This document shows, one piece after another, positions 9,401 through 14,976 of a stretch of DNA of 39,071 nucleotides (position 1 is its first letter; each line of letters begins with the position of its first letter). The stretch is from contig JBNKLQ010000015.1 in the NCBI GenBank assembly GCA_050292445.1, positions 1-39,071 of the forward strand, given 5' to 3'. The DNA comes from Leptofilum sp050292445 (GTDB lineage Bacteria > Chloroflexota > Anaerolineae > Promineifilales > Promineifilaceae). The translations under genes were made by a program, and so were the position numbers. The notes below the pieces were generated by a model, which had not been told where the DNA came from, made no database searches, and saw only the letters and a program-made list of their open reading frames with translations.

Positions 9401-9571
9401 ACCGACGCGACTGGTACGCAAACGTTTACCGTGGCGGTGGGCGGGTTTGTCCTGGGCAATTTCATCACCGCCACGGCCACCGATCCCGATGGCAACACCT
9501 CTGAATTTTCTATCTGCGCGCAGGCGGGCGGTTCTCCGCCAACGGTCTATTTGCCGCTCATTGTGAAGTAG
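6485..9571 (+). CDS. Secreted CSLREA-domain parallel beta-helix protein
   Basis: Exported protein of 1028 residues, preceded by AGGAAG. Residues 1-28 form a signal peptide ending near IALAKE. Two CSLREA-type modules are present: CSFREAI at 59 and CTLRAAI at 526, each heading a long run of right-handed beta-helix coils with recurring N-x-I-x-G-N and IGGxxxxxRNVI motifs (pectate-lyase/NosD-like fold). The whole gene therefore looks like an internal duplication. Each half ends in a DFYRN/LLFYIN...EGE module followed by ATDxDxNTSEFS. The extreme C-terminus is VYLPLIVK, close to the tail of the next gene product. Likely a cell-surface or sheath protein; no catalytic residues can be assigned. Confidence 0.88.
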   Translation: MKNRLKFVIVILGIFTAVWGATQIALAKETSSKTNAPNATFTVNSTDDVTDGFCNSTHCSFREAINSANNTPGTDTILFDFPSFAAILPQSELPTITDPVIIDAVAFSTANCASNLIDSDFEITLSGFNAGAASGLRLGSGASGSTIKGLSIILFEEFGVVVESGSNNNIIRCNHIGIDASGNVGLGNGLSGIFIDGDSNTVGGDSIDDRNVIADNGEAGILLGLNSDFNVVAGNYIGTEADGVSPQGNGFRGIGIYGDDNTIGGFDANERNVIADNGRDGIWISDEGAEPTDNTIINNYIGVDKNGDPLGNTRNGVWIRSGSGATVGNSSVPNLIAHNGLNGIRVGENAIENALRVNIIRDNGLLGIDLQGPGEVNGEVTYNDLLDSDSGANQLQNFPVLSSVEVTGRIQGTVAGPPGNDISLLFYINDSCDDSGYGEGETFRQAVDVTIDSGGIHFLDVTLNAPITAGKYVVATAIDIDTENTSEFSNCVQVSEATYVVDSTANTADANPGDGLCDITGPSTDCTLRAAISEINASASNGPFRIEFDIAGAGPHVIAPPNDFDDITKPVTIDGTSQPDATCAAGSAPANLLIVLDGSSMFSGNGLTLAAGSNGSEIRGLVIGGFPEEGILVNSDSNVIACNHIGLDAAGTADFGNTFNGIRVTGVSNRIGGLSTSERNVLSGNDMSGILLNGSATENKVQGNFVGLNATGDGSIGNTEAGIRLNAASGNRIGGSVSTARNIVSGNGLYGIHLRGLSDDNQVWGNRIGTDRLGVTAVPNQTGLFVRNSNNNQLGGDVVDKGNLIAGNSLDGLRLFDNATGNLVQYNTIGLNKDGDPLGNGGNGIFLDANVTTSQIEDNTIAHNGDAGITLLSSSIQNTMVENSTFENGGLGIDLNDDGVTANDVPNDPDVGANDLQNFPDLRSANPVTGEISGTMESAPSTEYRLDFYRNVACDPSDYGEGQEYLGYSMVTTDATGTQTFTVAVGGFVLGNFITATATDPDGNTSEFSICAQAGGSPPTVYLPLIVK

Positions 9572-9584
9572 CGTATTAAGAAAA

Positions 9585-9732
9585 TTTCCCCGGAAACTGC
9601 CTTAAGTGGAGAACAAAAAGTCCGTTAAAAACAATCGTCTTACTTGAGCTTTTTGTTCTCCTGAAAGTAAATCACAGGTTGCGCTCAGGTTTTTAAACAA
9701 CTTTTCGTGATTTACTTAAGTTTCCGGGGAAA
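9585..9732. repeat. Three-armed inverted-repeat element between the two CSLREA genes
   Basis: An outer perfect 13-bp inverted repeat (TTTCCCCGGAAAC at 9585-9597, complement at 9720-9732) encloses two further perfect arms: 13 bp at 9608-9620/9649-9661 (GGAGAACAAAAAG) and 11 bp at 9665-9675/9707-9717 (AAGTAAATCAC). Together they can fold as a three-way junction in RNA or as cruciforms in DNA. The element fills the 173-base spacer nearly completely and ends 12 bases before the next ATG. Confidence 0.85.
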
Positions 9733-9744
9733 CGTGGAGCAGTA

Positions 9745-11484
9745 ATGAAACGAAAAACAACAATTCTAATATTAATCGCGATGAGCGTGCTGGCTTTGGG
9801 CAGCTGGCTCCTGGTGCAAGCGGTTTATGCTGCCGGAACAACCGTTACCGTCAATGGCTCAGGTGATTTAAGTGATTGGAACCCTGGTGATGGAGCATGT
9901 GATGTGTTGGCAATGGTTTCGGGTGATCAGTGCAGCTTGCGGGCGGCGATTGAGGAATTGAATGCCCTTGGCCCAGATACAACGCCGCACCGGATTGAGT
10001 TTGATATTTCTGTCACGGGACCCGTTACGATTACGCCAAGTTCCGAGTTGCCCGCTATTACTGTGCCGGTAGAGATTGATGGCGAAACCCAGCCGGGCGC
10101 AAACTGCCCGACAAACAATGCTCCAGCCACTTTACAGATCGTGCTAGATGGTAGTAACGCAGGTACGGATGCGGATGGCCTTGTTTTAAGCAGTGGCAGT
10201 GACAGCAGCATTATTCAAGGGCTGGTGATTGGCAATTTTGACGACAATGGGATTCTGATTTTGAGCGATGATAACAAAGTGGGCTGCAATCATATTGGAT
10301 TAGGCCTTGATGGCGTTACGGTGATCGGTAACGGCTTTAGCGGTGTTTACCTCGTTGGAAATGGCAATAGTATTGGGGGAGAGAATTCCTCTCAACAGCG
10401 TAATGTGATTTCGGGAAATTTTCGCGGCATTACGATTGATGGTAATGACAATCTGGTTAGGAATAATTTTATTGGCACCTCGTCTGATGGCCTGATTGCC
10501 GTCAGCAATGCAACCGGCATACTGGGTAATGTTTCGGGCATTTATATTAGTGGTGTTGGTAACAGCATTGGTGGCATTTCGTCCGTTGCGCGCAATGTCA
10601 TTAGCGGCAATAACGGCAGCGGCATCCGGGTGAATGGTGGTGAAAACAATATCTTTTTGGGCAACTATATCGGTGTTGCCCGGGACGGAAATACGCCGCT
10701 GCCCAATAATTATGGGATTCAGTTAAGCGGAGCGGCCGTTGCCAATATTGTAGGCGGCATTGCTGCTGGTGAGGCCAACCTGGTTGCCTACAACACAGTC
10801 AATGGCATACAAATGGAAACCAATGTTGTCGGGGTGCCCTCGCAAAACGAGATTCGGGGCAATGCTGTGTTCGACAATGGTGGAATGGGGCTTGATCTTG
10901 GCAATGATGGTGTCGATAGCAATGACCCTGGTGACGGGGATGGTGACGAAAACGAACGTCAAAATTACCCTGTGATTATGGCGGCCGACTCAGTCATTGA
11001 GCTAATTCTGGAAAGCGAAGCAAATACATTCTATCTCATTGATTTTTACCGGAACGATAGCTGCGATTCCTCTGGCAATGGAGAGGGGAAAGAGTACCTG
11101 AATTGGATGGGTGTATCCACCAACGGGCAAGGTGCCGCAAGTTTTACTGTAGCGACCTCCTTTTTAGGTGTGTCTTCGGGCGACGTTCTCACAGTTACGG
11201 CAACTGACCCCAACGGCAACACCTCAGAGTTTTCGGTCTGCGCTTTGGTTAATCTGGAACCAACGCCAACCAATACACCCGTCGCTAGTGAAACACCAAC
11301 AGCAACACCCACGCCGACCAATACCGCCACACCCTCCTGGACACCCAGCCCAACCGGAACGCAAACACCTACGGTGACGGGCACAATCCCGCCTGCAGCA
11401 ACTCCATCGGCAACACCAACCGAGACGCCAGACCCACCACAGACAGAATCTTTCTTTGTTTATTTGCCGTTCGTTGTCCGATAA
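9745..11484 (+). CDS. Secreted CSLREA beta-helix protein with Thr/Pro stalk
   Basis: Exported protein of 579 residues, a shorter relative of the preceding gene product. GTGGAG precedes the ATG. Signal peptide 1-30 ends AVYAAG. CSLRAAI sits at 63-69 in a single CSLREA module, followed by beta-helix coils (NHIGL, GNGFSGVYL, ARNVISGNNGSGI) and one DFYRNDSCDSS...TATDPNGNTSEFS module. A stalk of about 60 residues of Thr, Pro and Ser repeats (TPTATPTPTNTATPS type) precedes the terminal VYLPFVVR. The stalk suggests display away from the cell surface, and the tail matches the neighbour's VYLPLIVK, suggesting common sorting or anchoring. Confidence 0.88.
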   Translation: MKRKTTILILIAMSVLALGSWLLVQAVYAAGTTVTVNGSGDLSDWNPGDGACDVLAMVSGDQCSLRAAIEELNALGPDTTPHRIEFDISVTGPVTITPSSELPAITVPVEIDGETQPGANCPTNNAPATLQIVLDGSNAGTDADGLVLSSGSDSSIIQGLVIGNFDDNGILILSDDNKVGCNHIGLGLDGVTVIGNGFSGVYLVGNGNSIGGENSSQQRNVISGNFRGITIDGNDNLVRNNFIGTSSDGLIAVSNATGILGNVSGIYISGVGNSIGGISSVARNVISGNNGSGIRVNGGENNIFLGNYIGVARDGNTPLPNNYGIQLSGAAVANIVGGIAAGEANLVAYNTVNGIQMETNVVGVPSQNEIRGNAVFDNGGMGLDLGNDGVDSNDPGDGDGDENERQNYPVIMAADSVIELILESEANTFYLIDFYRNDSCDSSGNGEGKEYLNWMGVSTNGQGAASFTVATSFLGVSSGDVLTVTATDPNGNTSEFSVCALVNLEPTPTNTPVASETPTATPTPTNTATPSWTPSPTGTQTPTVTGTIPPAATPSATPTETPDPPQTESFFVYLPFVVR

Positions 11485-11510
11485 CGGCCGTTTACCAAAG
11501 GAGCCACCTT

Positions 11511-11539
11511 GCAAACAGGCGAGTCTCTATCCTGTTTGC
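11511..11539 (+). promoter_or_regulatory. Leader hairpin upstream of the LysE-type gene
   Basis: GCAAACAGG (11511-11519) and CCTGTTTGC (11531-11539) form a perfect 9-bp stem with an 11-base loop. No T-run follows, so it is not a standard terminator. A short frame opening at TTG 11509 behind AAAGGAG spans the hairpin and overlaps the next gene start, which could be a leader peptide. Confidence 0.5.
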
Positions 11540-11561
11540 CCTGGGTAATAAAGGAGCGACT

Positions 11562-12197
11562 ATGCAAATTTTCTTTGGTTTATTGATGGGTGTTGTCTAT
11601 GCTGGTGCGCCTGGCCCGGTTAACGTTGAAACAATTCGGCATGGCATGAAAGGCGGATTCATGGATTCACTTGCTGTGCAAACGGGTGCTTCAGTTGGAC
11701 GGATAACGTATGCATTACTGGCCCTCTTAGGCGCAGGGTTACTGTTGCAAGGGGAGAGTATACAGCTGGCGATGGGTATATTTGGCATGTCTGTGTTGAT
11801 CTATCTAGGTATCAACGCCATCCGCCGCTGGCGCGATTTGGTTAGCCATACAGATGTGCCAACAGCCCGTAAAGCCACTACCGGTCGCGCCTTTGGCACA
11901 GGGGTCACCCTCTCATTGGCCAATCCACTGGCGATTGTTTTTTGGTTATCTATTGACAGCAGAATCACCCATGATCCTGGCTTGCAAGGCATGACCTTTT
12001 TATTTGGCTTCTTAGCCGGCTGTGTGATTGTGTCGTTGGTGGTATCTATTTTTGCCGGTTTTTGGCAAACGCGCCTGACAACTAAAGTAGCTCTGTCCAT
12101 TTCTTGGTCCTGTGGTTTGGTGCTGATTGGTTTTGGTTTAAAGCTTGGTTATGCTGTTGGGTCGACATTCAATCTGCTGCAAACTTTGGTGCGATGA
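11562..12197 (+). CDS. LysE/RhtB-family amino-acid exporter
   Basis: Inner-membrane exporter of 211 residues, preceded by AAGGAG eight bases before the ATG. The N-terminus (FFGLLMGVVYAGAPGPVNVETIR) carries the LysE-family PGP motif at the end of the first membrane helix. Further hydrophobic segments lie around 40-60 (ALLALLGAGLLL), 67-85, 115-130 (LSLANPLAIVFWLS), 145-165 and 180-205, giving the usual five to six helices. Length matches the family (about 200-210). The substrate cannot be told from sequence. It is followed directly by the ribosomal-protein promoter. Confidence 0.88.
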   Translation: MQIFFGLLMGVVYAGAPGPVNVETIRHGMKGGFMDSLAVQTGASVGRITYALLALLGAGLLLQGESIQLAMGIFGMSVLIYLGINAIRRWRDLVSHTDVPTARKATTGRAFGTGVTLSLANPLAIVFWLSIDSRITHDPGLQGMTFLFGFLAGCVIVSLVVSIFAGFWQTRLTTKVALSISWSCGLVLIGFGLKLGYAVGSTFNLLQTLVR

Positions 12198-12213
12198 ACG
12201 GCCGTTTTTCGCG

Positions 12214-12242
12214 TTGACAATCAATCAGGGCCAAGCTATAAT
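12214..12242 (+). promoter_or_regulatory. Sigma-70 promoter of the rplU-rpmA operon
   Basis: Perfect TTGACA at 12214-12219, 17-base spacer, perfect TATAAT at 12237-12242, about 100 bases before the rplU start. This is the clearest consensus promoter in the window and indicates strong constitutive expression. Confidence 0.92.
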
Positions 12243-12253
12243 CCTCGTTCGCG

Positions 12254-12330
12254 CCTGGGTTCTCTACCACTACCCAGGTAGATTACAAATTTTCACACCG
12301 GCATCCTTATTAGAGATGCTGGTTTTTTTT
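12254..12330 (+). promoter_or_regulatory. Structured rplU leader: hairpin then terminator-like stem abutting the ribosome site
   Basis: Stem one is CCTGGGT (12254-12260) with ACCCAGG (12272-12278). Stem two is ACCGGCATC (12298-12306) with GATGCTGGT (12315-12323), one G-U pair, followed by a run of eight T from 12323 and then GGAGG at 12331, the rplU ribosome site. An intrinsic terminator directly before the first gene implies attenuation, possibly by L21 as in other L21 leaders. Confidence 0.7.
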
Positions 12331-12341
12331 GGAGGCACAAC

Positions 12342-12656
12342 GTGTACGCAATTGTAGAAAGTGGTGGCCGGCAATACCGCGCCGAAGAAGGGCATAGCTT
12401 CTCCGTCGAAAAGCTGCCTTTTGAAGTCGGTGAGCAGATCGAACTAGAAAATGTTTTGCTCCTGGCAAATGGCGATGATGTAAAAGTTGGTCAACCAACC
12501 GTGACTGGTGTATCTGTTAAAGCGACTGTTGTTGAACAGTATCGCGGTGAGAAGATTTTTGTTTGGAAGTATAAGTCCAAGAAACGGTATCGTCGTCGTC
12601 AGGGACATCGGCAGAGCTATACGCGGCTGCGGATTGATGAGATCGTTGCTGGCTAG
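12342..12656 (+). CDS. rplU: 50S ribosomal protein L21
   Basis: Component of the large ribosomal subunit that binds 23S rRNA. The 104-residue length is normal for L21. Diagnostic stretches are the N-terminal YAIVESGGRQYR, GEQIELENVLLL, and the basic KYKSKKRYRRRQGHRQSYTRLRI segment that contacts RNA. The start is GTG 12342, placed six bases after GGAGG. First gene of rplU-rpmA-L31, expressed from the promoter at 12214 and perhaps controlled by the attenuator in its leader. Confidence 0.97.
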   Translation: MYAIVESGGRQYRAEEGHSFSVEKLPFEVGEQIELENVLLLANGDDVKVGQPTVTGVSVKATVVEQYRGEKIFVWKYKSKKRYRRRQGHRQSYTRLRIDEIVAG

Positions 12657-12695
12657 CGAGCAGATTCGCAAATAGAGTATTAAGGAGCAAGTGAC

Positions 12696-12953
12696 ATGGC
12701 ACATAAGAAAGGTGCAGGCTCAACAAAAAACGGCCGTGATAGCAATGCTAAGCGGCTGGGCGTAAAGCGATATGGTGGTGAATATGTGATTCCCGGCAAC
12801 ATCATCATCCGGCAGCGCGGCACCAAAATTCGTCCGGGTAACTATGTAGGTATGGGCAAAGATTACACGATCTTTTCCATGATTGAAGGACAAGTAACTT
12901 TCGAAACGAAACACGGCCGTAAATACGTCAGCGTGTATCCCCTCGAAAGTTAA
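12696..12953 (+). CDS. rpmA: 50S ribosomal protein L27
   Basis: Large-subunit protein whose N-terminal tail reaches the peptidyl-transferase centre. The 85 residues begin MAHKKGAGSTKNGRDS and continue RLGVKRYGGEYVIPGNIIIRQRG, all typical of L27. The tail starts directly with AHKKG, so the N-terminal cleavable extension of Firmicute L27 is absent. AAGGAG lies ten bases upstream. It follows rplU by 39 bases, the almost universal L21-L27 pairing. Confidence 0.97.
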   Translation: MAHKKGAGSTKNGRDSNAKRLGVKRYGGEYVIPGNIIIRQRGTKIRPGNYVGMGKDYTIFSMIEGQVTFETKHGRKYVSVYPLES

Positions 12954-12969
12954 GGAAGGCGTTGGTAAT

Positions 12970-13416
12970 ATGAAACAAGAAATTCATCCTAAATGGTATC
13001 CCGACGCCAAAGTTGTCGTTGATGGCGAAGTTGTTATGACCGTGGGCTCCACCCAACCAGAAATCCGTGTGGAAATCTGGTCTGGCACCCATCCTTTCTA
13101 TACTGGCACCCAGCGCCTGGTCGATACTGAAGGTCAGGTAGACCGCTTCATGCGTCGTTTGCAAAGACGTGAGGAGCTAGTTAAGCAGGAAGAAGAAGTT
13201 AAGGAAGTTGCCAAGCCAGTGAACCTGGAAGTAGACGGTATGGAATTAGGCACGCGTGCCACAAAGGCGTTAAAAGAAGCCGACGTAACGACTGTTGGCG
13301 ATGTGGTCGAACTGCTAAACCAGGGTGAAGATGCCCTGCTGGCGTTGCCCGGTATTGGCCAGAAGGCGCTCATCGACATCAAGCGCTTCCTCCGTGCCGA
13401 AGGGCTCATCGACTAG
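12970..13416 (+). CDS. rpmE: Ribosomal protein L31 fused to an RNA polymerase alpha-CTD-like domain
   Basis: Residues 1-65 are L31: MKQEIHPKWYPD, then GTHPFYTGTQRLVDTEGQVDRFMRR, matching the HPFFTGKQ...GRVDRF signature. The zinc-binding cysteines are all missing (no Cys in the protein), so this is a zinc-free form. A charged linker (66-83, EELVKQEEEVKEVAKP) leads to residues 84-148, which align with the C-terminal domain of the RNA polymerase alpha subunit: MELGTRATKALKEADVTTVGD, then LLALPGIGQKALIDIKRFL and GL, including the helix-hairpin-helix. Normal L31 is about 65-90 residues. It follows rpmA by 16 bases and ends the operon before a strong terminator. The fused domain could bind DNA, RNA or the transcription machinery; that role is inferred. 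Confidence 0.85.
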   Translation: MKQEIHPKWYPDAKVVVDGEVVMTVGSTQPEIRVEIWSGTHPFYTGTQRLVDTEGQVDRFMRRLQRREELVKQEEEVKEVAKPVNLEVDGMELGTRATKALKEADVTTVGDVVELLNQGEDALLALPGIGQKALIDIKRFLRAEGLID

Positions 13417-13444
13417 TTTTTAGTTGGTTTAAAATTGTTATTTT

Positions 13445-13482
13445 AAAGGGCAGGTACGATTTTCGTATCTGCCCTTTCTTGT
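13445..13482 (+). terminator. Intrinsic terminator of the rplU-rpmA-L31 operon
   Basis: A 15-bp stem (AAAGGGCAGGTACGA at 13445-13459 with 13463-13477, one G-U pair), TTT loop and a T-rich tail. It begins 29 bases after the L31-fusion stop. Confidence 0.9.
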
Positions 13483-13496
13483 TTAAGGGGGTCGTA

Positions 13497-13662
13497 GCTG
13501 GTGGCTAGTGTTTCGCGGCTTAAATAAGCCAACAGTTAACAATTGCTGCGAAACACTTAAACAGTTGGGCGCATACGCTTTATCTTCTGTTGGGTTATTT
13601 GCGCCCAACTGTACTAGTCGTAAGTTGTTAGTGCAAGCTACTAGCACCCAATCACCAGCCAC
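13497..13662. repeat. Multi-arm inverted-repeat element before tdk
   Basis: Two perfect arms lie side by side: AGTGTTTCGC 13507-13516 with 13548-13557 (10 bp), and ACAGTTGGGCGCA 13561-13573 with 13600-13612 (13 bp). A short outer pairing GCTGGTG 13497-13503 with CACCAGC 13653-13659 can close them. The layout resembles the element at 9585-9732. It fills the spacer between the ribosomal operon terminator and the tdk ribosome site. Confidence 0.75.
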
Positions 13663-13681
13663 TATTGTATTAGGAGGAAGG

Positions 13682-14272
13682 ATGAGCAAACATTCCAAAG
13701 GCCGCATTGAAGTCATTTGCGGCAGCATGTTTAGCGGCAAAACGGAGGAGCTTATTCGCCGGTTGCGCCGCGCCCAAATTGCCCGCCAGCAAATCCAGGT
13801 GTTTAAGCCAGTGATTGATAATCGCTACCATGCGGAACGGGTAACGTCCCACAACGGCGCAGATTTTGAAGCGCTGCCAGTGGCTTCTTCACAGCGCATT
13901 TTGGAGACGCTGGATGAAAACACCACGGTGGTGGCCATTGATGAGGTGCAATTTTTTGATACGGCCGTCATCGATATTTGCGAACAGTTGGTAGCTGAAG
14001 GCAGGCGGGTTATCTGTGCGGGACTGGACATGGATTTTCGTGGTGTCCCTTTTGGCCCCATGCCCGATCTGCTGGCCCGGGCCGAATTGGTGAGCAAGCT
14101 GCACGCCATTTGTGTGGTTTGTGGCGAAGAAGCCAGCCGAACTCAGCGCCTCATCGATGGGCAGCCCGCCGCCTTTGACGATCCTATCGTTTTGGTGGGT
14201 GCAGCCGAAGTGTACGAAGCACGCTGTCGCGAATGTCATCAAGTTTTACCAGCCCGCAACGGCGAGCATTAA
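13682..14272 (+). CDS. tdk: Thymidine kinase (type II)
   Basis: ATP-dependent phosphorylation of thymidine to dTMP, the pyrimidine salvage step; cytoplasmic. Walker A GSMFSGKTEEL at 14-24, the VVAIDEVQFF Walker-B/catalytic stretch, and the GLDMDFRG motif are typical. Four cysteines (144, 147, 182, 185) in C-x2-C pairs form the structural zinc site. ATG 13682 is chosen over the upstream open frame (from 13508) because GGAGG ends seven bases before it and 196 residues is the family length. The hpt gene follows after 14 bases, so the two salvage kinases/transferases probably form one operon. Confidence 0.95.
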   Translation: MSKHSKGRIEVICGSMFSGKTEELIRRLRRAQIARQQIQVFKPVIDNRYHAERVTSHNGADFEALPVASSQRILETLDENTTVVAIDEVQFFDTAVIDICEQLVAEGRRVICAGLDMDFRGVPFGPMPDLLARAELVSKLHAICVVCGEEASRTQRLIDGQPAAFDDPIVLVGAAEVYEARCRECHQVLPARNGEH

Positions 14273-14286
14273 ACAAGGGGTGCCCA

Positions 14287-14859
14287 ATGAGCCAAAAACG
14301 CCACGATTTATACCAGGATATTGATAACGTTTTAATTAGTGAAGAACAGCTCCAGCAGCGTATTGCAGAAATGACCGCCGCTATCGAGGCCGATTATGCT
14401 GCGGAGGATGATTTATTGCTGATTTGCGTGCTGAAAGGTGGCTATGTCTTTTTGTCTGATTTGAGCCGGGCTTTAAAACGGCCGCATCACCTCGACTTCA
14501 TGGGGATTTCTAGCTATGGCAGCGGAACCACCAGCAGCGGCGCGGTGCAGATCATTATGGACCTGAAGCAGCCGCTGGCTGGACGCAACGTGCTGATTGT
14601 CGAGGACATCATTGATAGCGGCCACACGTTGAGCTATCTGCGCCAAAATCTGCTGGCACGCCAGCCAGCCTCGCTCAAAATTTGCACCTTGCTCAACAAG
14701 CCCTCTCGCCGTGAGGTAGACGTTCCGGTCGATTACATCGGTTTTGATATTCCCGATGAGTTTGTGGTAGGCTATGGACTGGATTTTGACGAACTGTATC
14801 GCAATCTTCCTTTCATTGCTGTGCTGAAGCCAGAAATATTTGCCCACCTGAACTTATAA
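14287..14859 (+). CDS. hpt: Hypoxanthine phosphoribosyltransferase
   Basis: Transfers phosphoribosyl from PRPP to hypoxanthine (and usually guanine) in purine salvage. The PRPP-binding motif VLIVEDIIDSGHTL is at 102-115; the loop LLICVLKGGYVFLSDL and the C-terminal GFDIPDEFVVGYGLD are characteristic. Length 190 is normal. ATG 14287 is used because the frame upstream overlaps tdk; AAGGGG lies just before. Coupled to tdk by 14 bases. Confidence 0.95.
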   Translation: MSQKRHDLYQDIDNVLISEEQLQQRIAEMTAAIEADYAAEDDLLLICVLKGGYVFLSDLSRALKRPHHLDFMGISSYGSGTTSSGAVQIIMDLKQPLAGRNVLIVEDIIDSGHTLSYLRQNLLARQPASLKICTLLNKPSRREVDVPVDYIGFDIPDEFVVGYGLDFDELYRNLPFIAVLKPEIFAHLNL

Positions 14860-14907
14860 ACAATTCGGCCAACCTTTGGTCAATTATTATGAAAGAGATT
14901 TTTATCA

Positions 14908-14949
14908 GCAGATTACACAGATTGAAAGGATTTTATCTGTGTAATCTGC
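14908..14949. repeat. Perfect 15-bp inverted repeat GCAGATTACACAGAT family
   Basis: Arms 14908-14922 and 14935-14949 are exactly complementary with a 12-base loop. It sits between hpt and the CCA enzyme and shares its word with the aspS terminator at 21246 (CGCAGATTGAA) and the degenerate copies at 35045-35075. It may end hpt transcription, but no T-run follows. Confidence 0.75.
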
Positions 14950-14976
14950 GAAATCTTTGATTTTCGATGCGCTATT

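Noticed and set aside
12145..12357. 70-residue frame overlapping the rplU promoter and leader
   Set aside because: Covers a consensus promoter and terminator stem; not plausible as coding.
13508..13681. N-terminal extension of thymidine kinase
   Set aside because: Encoded by the inverted-repeat element; GGAGG directly supports ATG 13682.
14860..14976. Possible tRNA or small RNA between hpt and cca
   Set aside because: The pairing is one simple 15-bp inverted repeat of a dispersed family; no cloverleaf.
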